Assembly (NCBI GenBank): GCA_034435675.1
Contig: DAOTWP010000381.1
Span: 1-14,782, forward strand
Length of the DNA: 14,782 nt
Direction of reading: 5' to 3'
DNA from: DAOTWP01 sp034435675
Lineage (GTDB): Bacteria > Chloroflexota > Anaerolineae > Aggregatilineales > Phototrophicaceae
Of the stretch, positions 6,399 to 11,626 are shown in pieces. The stretch's first letter is position 1; the number at the start of each line of letters is the position of its first letter. The translations under genes and the position numbers were made by a program. The notes below the pieces were generated by a model. That model did no database searches and had not been told where the DNA came from. It saw only the letters and a list, made by a program, of their open reading frames with translations.

Positions 6399-6419
6399 GC
6401 GGATGCATGTGCGCCTGGA

Positions 6420-6448
6420 TTGAAGCCGAGCGTTACCTGTGCTATCAT
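6420..6448 (+). promoter_or_regulatory. Promoter of the pseudouridine synthase gene
   Basis: TTGAAG (6420-6425) and TATCAT (6443-6448) are separated by exactly 17 bp, with 4/6 and 5/6 matches to the sigma70-type consensus. Initiation would be near 6455, leaving about 24 nt before ATG 6479. The leader has no clear Shine-Dalgarno sequence. Confidence 0.55.
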
Positions 6449-6478
6449 TGCTCACCTGTTCGATGCAGAAATGATCCG

Positions 6479-7420
6479 ATGACTGACGACAAATTACTGG
6501 AATTTCAGGTTCAGGATTCCGGCGAGCGCCTGGATAAGCTTATTCTGGCGCAGCTTGAGGTGCTTGAGGAATATGAAACGCTTTCTCGCACACAGATTCA
6601 GGGACTAATCAAGGACGGGCAGGTGACCGTGAATGATAGCCCTGCCAAACCGGGCATCAAGCTGCGCGGCGGTGAACGGGTGCGTGTGCGCCTGCCCGCA
6701 CCACTCACCGACGAGTATGTCCAGCCAGAGGAAATCCCGTTGCAAATCCTCTATAACGATGATGTGCTGGCGGTAGTCAACAAACCGGCAGGCATGGTTG
6801 TGCATCCTGGCGATGGCAACGAAACCGGCACCCTGGTCAATGCGCTGCTGGCGCGTTACCCGCAGATCGCGGCAATGCCCTATGACCCGCGCCGCCGGGG
6901 CATTGTGCATCGCCTGGATAAGGATACCAGCGGGCTGCTGGTGGTCGCCAAAACCGCGGAAATCCAGCGGGCGCTGATGGCGCAGTTTTCTGCCCGCAGC
7001 ACCGATAAGACGTACCTGGCGTTGCTGGAACAGACGCCTGAAACCAGCACCGGGCGGATTGACGCGCCGATTGGACGCGACCCTGAACAGCGCAAACGCA
7101 TGGCGGTGCTGCGCCGGGGCAAACCCGCCAGTACGGACTACCGCGTGCTGGAGCAGTTTCGGGATGGGCAGGTCCTAGTCGAAGTCAAAATCCTCACTGG
7201 TCGCACGCATCAGATCCGGGTGCATATGGCGTTTATTGGCTGCCCGGTAGTGGGGGACAAGGTCTACGGCTATCGCAAGCAGCGTTTGGGGCTGAAACGT
7301 CATTTTCTGCACGCGGCACGGCTGTGTTTTGATCACCCGATCACACAGGAACGCCTGTGTCTTGAAGCGCCACTGCCGCAGGAGTTGCAGCAGATTCTGG
7401 ATCACTTGCGCCAGTTATGA
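6479..7420 (+). CDS. RluA/RluD-family RNA pseudouridine synthase
   Basis: A 313-residue enzyme that isomerises uridine to pseudouridine in structured RNA, typically 23S rRNA for RluC/RluD-type members. An S4 RNA-binding domain occupies about residues 16-75 (ERLDKLI, RTQIQGLIKDGQVTVN, GGERV). The catalytic domain contains NKPAGMVVHPG (101-111) and the family signature HRLDKDTSGLLVVAK (144-158), with catalytic Asp147. PIGRDPEQRKRM, LTGRTHQIRVHM (239-250) and FLHAARLCFDHP follow. Length is normal for the family. The frame is open back to 6407, but ATG 6479 (MTDDKLLEFQV) fits the family N-terminus and a promoter at 6420-6448. Target site cannot be assigned, so I do not choose between RluD and RluC. 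Confidence 0.93.
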   Translation: MTDDKLLEFQVQDSGERLDKLILAQLEVLEEYETLSRTQIQGLIKDGQVTVNDSPAKPGIKLRGGERVRVRLPAPLTDEYVQPEEIPLQILYNDDVLAVVNKPAGMVVHPGDGNETGTLVNALLARYPQIAAMPYDPRRRGIVHRLDKDTSGLLVVAKTAEIQRALMAQFSARSTDKTYLALLEQTPETSTGRIDAPIGRDPEQRKRMAVLRRGKPASTDYRVLEQFRDGQVLVEVKILTGRTHQIRVHMAFIGCPVVGDKVYGYRKQRLGLKRHFLHAARLCFDHPITQERLCLEAPLPQELQQILDHLRQL

Positions 7421-7559
7421 GCGACAGGCGCGGTGGTTGGGGTGTATATACCCGCCAATTGCTGACTGATTCGCTTTGAGCGCTGTTAAAATCCACATCA
7501 GCAGTTACAATTGCCTGTAATCTGGTCAGCACTATTCAATCAGAAGGACATCTTACCTC
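7421..7559 (+). other. Intergenic region before the nitrilase-fold gene
   Basis: This 139-bp gap has no ORF. Two small hairpins are visible: GGGT-GTATAT-ACCC (7440-7453) and TTACA-ATTGCC-TGTAA (7505-7520). A possible promoter is CTGACT (7462-7467) with TAAAAT (7487-7492), but the 19-bp spacing is long and the match weak. GAAGGA (7543-7548), 11 nt before ATG 7560, is the likely ribosome-binding site. Confidence 0.3.
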
Positions 7560-8396
7560 ATGCGTGAAGTGACCGTTGCGATTGTGCAAATGAAACCCCG
7601 CCTGGGCGAAGCGGAAGAAAATCTCGTCAAAATGTCCGAGATGGTGTCCAAAATTGCGTCTCAGCAAAAGGTAGACCTGATCGTCTTCCCCGAATTAATC
7701 ACCAGTGGTTACGAACTGGGGCTGCGTTTTACCGAACTGGCACAGCGTGTGCCGGGTCCCACCATCAACCTGATGGCACAACGCGCGAACGAATACGGCG
7801 TGTATATCGCCTTTGGCATGGTCACAAAAGAACGTGTTGAAAGCGTGCTGTATAACTCCGCTGTCATCGTCGGTCCAGAAGGCGAACTGCTGGATGTTTA
7901 CAACAAAATTCACCTGCGCGGTGAAGAGCGCATGGCGTTCCGCGAAGGCTACCGCATGCCCGTAATCGAAACCGAAGTGGGCAGTATCGGGCTGATGATC
8001 GGCTATGACCTTGCCTTCCCGGAAATTGCCCGCAGCCTTGTGCTGGAAGGTGCGGATATGCTCTGCGTGGTCGCCAACTGGGAAGCATCGCAGATTGACG
8101 AGTGGAAGACGTATGTCCGCGCCCGCGCCTACGAGAATGCTGTGTTCGTGGCAGCGGCAAACCGTGTCGGCGAAGACATCACGCTGAACTTTGGCGGCGA
8201 AAGCATGGTGGTCGGTCCCCGCGGGCAGATTTACGCATCGCTGGCGGATGAAACCGACCCGGAAACGGGCGCGCCGCTGGAAGGCTTCGCCGTCGCGCGG
8301 ATTGATCTGGATGCGGTGCGTAAATACCGCGAGGAATTCCAGTTCATCCAGAATCGCCAGCCTGCTGTCTACCGTTCAATCGTCAAAAAATATTAG
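7560..8396 (+). CDS. Nitrilase-superfamily protein with catalytic Cys replaced by Gly
   Basis: A 278-residue carbon-nitrogen hydrolase-fold protein. Members normally hydrolyse amides or nitriles with a Glu-Lys-Cys triad. Glu45 (VFPELITSGY) and Lys116 (VYNKIHLRGEER) are in place, and the following GEERMAF...G segment is normal. The nucleophile motif, usually ICYDxxFPE, reads IGYDLAFPE (147-155), so the cysteine position is Gly148. The codon is GGC within atgatcggctatgac. The rest of the fold is intact: ANWEASQIDEWKTYVRARAYEN, then AAANRVGED and GESMVVGPRG. The nearest cysteine, Cys169 in ADMLCVVANW, is on the next strand and not at the active-site position. The frame is intact with no sign of decay. 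It may be a non-hydrolytic member or use another residue. It follows the pseudouridine synthase by 139 bp. Confidence 0.9.
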   Translation: MREVTVAIVQMKPRLGEAEENLVKMSEMVSKIASQQKVDLIVFPELITSGYELGLRFTELAQRVPGPTINLMAQRANEYGVYIAFGMVTKERVESVLYNSAVIVGPEGELLDVYNKIHLRGEERMAFREGYRMPVIETEVGSIGLMIGYDLAFPEIARSLVLEGADMLCVVANWEASQIDEWKTYVRARAYENAVFVAAANRVGEDITLNFGGESMVVGPRGQIYASLADETDPETGAPLEGFAVARIDLDAVRKYREEFQFIQNRQPAVYRSIVKKY

Positions 8397-8467
8397 CCTG
8401 CTGTCGGACAGGGGCGGGGTGTGCTGCGCCTCGCCTTCCGCGTTGCCGCGCAGCCAGCGGGAAAATT

Positions 8468-9031
8468 ATGCCATCCCCAAAAGCGAATGACCGGATTGAC
8501 CTGCCCTTTATTTTCACGGCGTTACCACAGGTTGTCGCCGAGCAGGTGGTGGCTGTGTGGAAAGAACTTCGCACCACGTTTGGTTTTGAAGATGGCTACA
8601 ATCTGCCACACATCACTTATCATCTGGCAGAAAGCTATCATCTGCCGTACGTAGAAGCGCTGCTGGCGCGCATCGCACACGAAACGCAGCCGTTCATTGT
8701 GCGCACAGACGGGTTGGGCATCTTTACGGGTACGCGCCCGGTAATCCATGTTCCTGTTGTACGCAGCATTAAGCTGATTGAGCTTCAGCAGCGGCTGATT
8801 ACGGCGGTTGCGCCCTACTCCACAGGTGAAACCCCAGGCTATTACGCGACTCCTTTTTGGCGTCCGCATATCACCATCGCACGCCTTCAGGATCGCAGGG
8901 AACTACTGCCTGAGATTGTGAACCTGCTGGCAGCGCGTGATTTTCGCTGGCAGTTCACCATTGATCATCTCGCCCTGACATACCCGGCAAAAAGCGCCAT
9001 AACACCGCTGCGGGTGGATTTCCGTCGCTGA
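8468..9031 (+). CDS. 2H phosphoesterase / 2'-5' RNA ligase family protein
   Basis: A 187-residue protein of the 2H phosphoesterase superfamily, whose members cut or join 2'-5' or 2',3'-cyclic phosphate bonds in RNA or nucleotides. The defining pair of HxT motifs is present: PHITY (His48, Thr50) and PHITIARL (His134, Thr136), spaced as in the two-lobed fold. The sequence before each motif (FEDGYNLPHIT, YYATPFWRPHIT) fits a beta-strand leading into the active site. The start ATG 8468 has GGGA 5 nt upstream. The 71-bp gap before it contains a 7-bp hairpin, GCTGCGC/GCGCAGC (8423-8454), with no T-run. It may be co-transcribed with the nitrilase-fold gene. Substrate is unknown; the ligase label is a family name. 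Confidence 0.82.
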   Translation: MPSPKANDRIDLPFIFTALPQVVAEQVVAVWKELRTTFGFEDGYNLPHITYHLAESYHLPYVEALLARIAHETQPFIVRTDGLGIFTGTRPVIHVPVVRSIKLIELQQRLITAVAPYSTGETPGYYATPFWRPHITIARLQDRRELLPEIVNLLAARDFRWQFTIDHLALTYPAKSAITPLRVDFRR

Positions 9032-9040
9032 AGCAGGATG

Positions 9041-9355
9041 CTAGCGCATTTCCGCGCTGGTGCCTGCCGTATCGCGGGCATAAAAGGCAATCTGATCCTT
9101 GATAAACTCGTAATCCGGCAGCGGTTCAGTGTACACCCAGCCGACATTCTGCACTTCACCGTTGGGGGTTTGCAGGTCAATCCAGTAGCACAGCCCCTTA
9201 TACGGGCAGCGATAGGTACGCTCCGTGACCCGCAGGTATGTCGTGTCAACGACATCGGGTGAAAAATACCAATTGCCTTCAAAAACCCGCGCGTGGCTGC
9301 CTTCCTGACCGGCTGCCAGCACGGTTCCGGTGAGCGTTTCCTTGATGATTAACAT
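9041..9355 (-). CDS. DUF427 domain protein
   Basis: A 104-residue protein of the DUF427 family, small beta-rich proteins without an established function. Typical features are ARVFEGNWYFSP (23-34), the CPYKG signature (TYRCPYKGLCYW, 48-58), and VGWVYTEPLP followed by IKDQIAFY near the end. The single domain fills the whole protein. The frame is open upstream to 9421, but MLIIKETLTGTVLAAG from ATG 9355 matches the family N-terminus better. No convincing Shine-Dalgarno sequence is seen. It converges with the 2H gene (9 bp between stops) and diverges from the DUF429 gene. Confidence 0.85.
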   Translation of the reverse strand: MLIIKETLTGTVLAAGQEGSHARVFEGNWYFSPDVVDTTYLRVTERTYRCPYKGLCYWIDLQTPNGEVQNVGWVYTEPLPDYEFIKDQIAFYARDTAGTSAEMR

Positions 9356-9406
9356 AGTGATACTCGTGTAATTCTGCTTATAGCCTTCAGGCATAGCATA
9401 GCGTAA

Positions 9407-10288
9407 ATGCAAAGCGATCAACCTCAGTCCTCGAATGTTATGCTAACGCACAAATCTGAACGCACCCTTAATAACTATCACGGTGCGCTGACAAATCGAA
9501 CCCTTTATGGTGTGGATTTCAGCGGTGCAGCCGATGCCGGCAAATACCTCTGGATTGCTCAGGGACGATCAAATCAGGATCATCTGACAATAGAGTCCTG
9601 TTTTGCAGTCGCAGAGTTCCCAACAGCTTCTGCCGAACGCGACGCGGCACTGGCGGCATTGCGCAAGTTTATTGCTCAGGCGCGCGATGGTGTTTTTGGG
9701 CTGGACTTCCCTTTCAGCCTGCCGCAGCCCCTACTACGGTACGAAACATGGGCAGACTTTGCTGGCGCGTTTCCTGACGATTACCCTACGCCTGACCAGT
9801 TCCGTGAACACTGCCGCAAGCTCACCAGCGGGCGCGAACTCAAACGGCAAACAGACCGCGAGAGCGCGACGCCCTTCTGTGCCTATAACCTGCGCATGTA
9901 CCGCCAGACGTTCTACGGCATGCGGGATGTCCTGGCACCGCTGGTGCGCGCGGACGCGGCACGAGTGCTGCCCATGCAGACGATTGTCGCAGACAAAGCG
10001 CTGCTGCTTGAAGTCTGCCCGGCAACTGTACTTAAACGCCGAGGGCTGTACATGCCTTACAAGGGTAAACGGCTGCACGACGTGCGCGCGCAGATTCTCG
10101 ACACGCTGTGCGCCCGTGAGCCGCTGCACATCCCGCCAGCGCTGCGTGAACGCTTGATTGCGAACAGTGGCGGGGATGCGCTGGACAGCGTACTCGCGGT
10201 GCTCGGGACCTTCCATGCGCTGCGCCAGCCGGAAAAGCTGGCCAATCCGACGGAACCCTACCGCCTGGAAGGCTGCGTCTACGGCTGA
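9407..10288 (+). CDS. DUF429 family protein (predicted RNase H-like nuclease fold)
   Basis: A 293-residue protein resembling DUF429, a family predicted to adopt an RNase H-like nuclease fold; a biochemical role is not established. Acidic motifs at the expected strand positions support this: LYGVDFSGA near residue 33, GVFGLDFPFSLP near 95, EVCPATVLK in the middle, and GGDALDSVLAVLG near the C-terminus. The aspartates in these would form the metal site. Start choice is uncertain: ATG 9407 gives the full length, and ATG 9440 is an in-frame alternative; neither has a clear ribosome-binding site. Its last 10 bp overlap the end of the convergent GNAT gene. Confidence 0.75.
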   Translation: MQSDQPQSSNVMLTHKSERTLNNYHGALTNRTLYGVDFSGAADAGKYLWIAQGRSNQDHLTIESCFAVAEFPTASAERDAALAALRKFIAQARDGVFGLDFPFSLPQPLLRYETWADFAGAFPDDYPTPDQFREHCRKLTSGRELKRQTDRESATPFCAYNLRMYRQTFYGMRDVLAPLVRADAARVLPMQTIVADKALLLEVCPATVLKRRGLYMPYKGKRLHDVRAQILDTLCAREPLHIPPALRERLIANSGGDALDSVLAVLGTFHALRQPEKLANPTEPYRLEGCVYG

Positions 10289-10830
10289 TGTCGCGCAGCT
10301 TGCCATTCGCTGCGCAGGATGCCATACAACACCAGATCATAGCGCTTCCCGGCGCGCTGCACTGCATCGCGTTTTGCGCCCTCACGCACGAAACCGAGGC
10401 GTTCATACACGCGAATAGCACGGCTGTTGTACGCCAGCACCGTCAGCCCCACGCGGTACAGGTTGAGTTCGTCAAATGCATAATTGAGCAGCACGCGCAG
10501 GGCATCTGTGCCGCAGCCACTGCCCCGGTAATCGCTGTCTCCAATGCCAATCGCCAACTCTGCGCTCTGGCTTGCCCACTTGATGCTGTGCAGCACACAG
10601 AACCCAATCATCCGGCCGCCTGCCAGCGTGCGAATATGAAAATAGGTGCTGTCGTGCGAACTGGCGTTGTCCAGAAACCCGTAGGCACTCTCACTCAGCG
10701 GGCGCACCGGGTCGTCATCCAGCAGGCGCATGTATTCGTCATCACGCGACCATGCGGCAAGCAGGCTGCGATCTTCGGGTTGGGGTGCGGCAAGCCGAAC
10801 CAGCTTGCCAGCAAACAGAGGATCAAACAT
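10279..10830 (-). CDS. GNAT N-acetyltransferase (RimJ/RimL-like)
   Basis: A 183-residue GCN5-related acetyltransferase that would move an acetyl group from acetyl-CoA to an amine; the substrate is unknown. Motif A, the acetyl-CoA pyrophosphate loop, is AIGIGDSDYRGSGCGTDAL (93-111), with Arg102-x-x-Gly105-x-Gly107. Motif B is NLYRVGLTVLAYNSRAIRVYERLGF (about 123-147), typical of the RimJ/RimL group. Earlier segments KLVRLAAPQPED and FLDN...YFHIRTL also fit. The frame is open far upstream (to 11202), but that part is antisense-frame reading through the methyltransferase. ATG 10830 is preceded by AAAGGA at good spacing. It overlaps the upstream methyltransferase by 8 bp, suggesting coupled translation. 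Confidence 0.88.
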   Translation of the reverse strand: MFDPLFAGKLVRLAAPQPEDRSLLAAWSRDDEYMRLLDDDPVRPLSESAYGFLDNASSHDSTYFHIRTLAGGRMIGFCVLHSIKWASQSAELAIGIGDSDYRGSGCGTDALRVLLNYAFDELNLYRVGLTVLAYNSRAIRVYERLGFVREGAKRDAVQRAGKRYDLVLYGILRSEWQAARHQP

Positions 10831-11572
10831 ACGCGGGTTCCTTTCGTCGCAACAGACAGTAACGGTTGGCACGACCATCCTCGCCATCGGCGCGGTAATC
10901 CACCAGCAGGGTGCAGTCATCTGCGGCAGCAACGAGCGCGGAGAATTCGGCATCGTCCACATAATGGCAGTAACGCAGCGCACGTTCTCCGCGCCGCCAG
11001 TCCAGCAGGTAATCGTGCTGCTCGACTTGCGCGGCGAGGTCGTCGCCCCAGGGGACGATGCGCTCTCGAAAGCGGGCAAACTCATAGAACTGCCAGCAGG
11101 CAAAGGCCAGGAGTCCGCCGGGAGCAGTCCGTGCTGCCAGCGCGCGCACCAGCACCTGGCGGTTGGCAGCGCCTGGAATGTGATGCAGCAGCCCGAAAGC
11201 AACTACGAGTTCATAATCTCCGCACGTCGGCGGATGCTCAACTACGTCGTGCAGTTCCAACCGGGCGCTGACACCCGGCAAGCCGGTTAGTGCTGTCTGT
11301 GCGCGGTTCAGCAGCACAGGATTATTGTCCATCCCATGATAGTCCAGCGTGGGTTGTGCTAAGCGCTGTGCCAGAAACAGCCCAAAACGCCCGTTGCCAC
11401 AGCCAACGTCGAGCGTGCGCAGGGGTACAGAGGGCGACACGGTGGGCAAGTGGGCGAGCAGAGGCTCCCAGCCTGCCCATGCGCTGCCGCGTGTCCGGTC
11501 AAATTCCGCAGCGGTCACATGATAAAACGCACGGTTGATGGCGTTGAGCGCCTGAATAGCTACCGGGTTCAT
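10823..11572 (-). CDS. Class I SAM methyltransferase, Trm9/ALKBH8-like
   Basis: A 249-residue S-adenosylmethionine-dependent methyltransferase. Motif I is LDVGCGNGRFG (54-64), the acidic residue after the second strand is in HGMDNNP (79-85), and the motif IV region is VVAFGLLHHIPG (123-134), followed by TAPGGLLAF. The N-terminus (INRAFYHVTAAEFDRTR, then GWEPLL) and the C-terminus (LRYCHYVDDAEFSALV) resemble the Trm9/ALKBH8 methyltransferase group. In eukaryotes that group methylates 5-carboxymethyluridine at tRNA position 34. An elp3 gene lies about 3 kb away, which fits but does not prove that role. ATG 11572 (MNPVAIQALNAIN) is chosen by family similarity; GAAG about 9 nt upstream is a weak ribosome-binding site. 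The GNAT gene follows with an 8-bp overlap (shared ATGTTTGA). Confidence 0.87.
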   Translation of the reverse strand: MNPVAIQALNAINRAFYHVTAAEFDRTRGSAWAGWEPLLAHLPTVSPSVPLRTLDVGCGNGRFGLFLAQRLAQPTLDYHGMDNNPVLLNRAQTALTGLPGVSARLELHDVVEHPPTCGDYELVVAFGLLHHIPGAANRQVLVRALAARTAPGGLLAFACWQFYEFARFRERIVPWGDDLAAQVEQHDYLLDWRRGERALRYCHYVDDAEFSALVAAADDCTLLVDYRADGEDGRANRYCLLRRKEPAYV

Positions 11573-11596
11573 AAAATCGTTCTTCACAGGTATGAT
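11568..11596 (+). promoter_or_regulatory. Possible promoter for the GT39-elp3 operon
   Basis: TTCATA (11568-11573) and TATGAT (11591-11596) are spaced by 17 bp, with 4/6 and 5/6 consensus matches, giving a start near 11603. The -35 overlaps the ATG of the divergent methyltransferase gene. GTATGATATAC (11590-11600) also reads TATCAT on the minus strand, so both divergent genes may use overlapping -10 elements in this 54-bp space. Confidence 0.4.
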
Positions 11597-11626
11597 ATAC
11601 AGTGTTGGATGAATATAAGGCGGGAT

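Noticed and set aside
6471..6482. Mini-ORF ATG ATC CGA TGA overlapping the pseudouridine synthase start
   Set aside because: Three codons with no ribosome-binding site of its own; too likely by chance to list as a regulatory leader peptide.
8064..8066. Cys169 of the nitrilase-fold protein as a substitute nucleophile
   Set aside because: It lies in the ADMLCVVANW strand, about 20 residues after the nucleophile position, where active members usually have a non-catalytic hydrophobic residue.
10831..11202. N-terminal extension of the GNAT frame
   Set aside because: It reads through the methyltransferase in another frame. The family N-terminus and a Shine-Dalgarno sequence place the start at 10830.
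10288..11271. Plus-strand open frame (327 codons) across the GNAT and methyltransferase genes
   Set aside because: The opposite strand encodes two clear families with motifs and ribosome-binding sites; this frame shows no domain and a biased composition.
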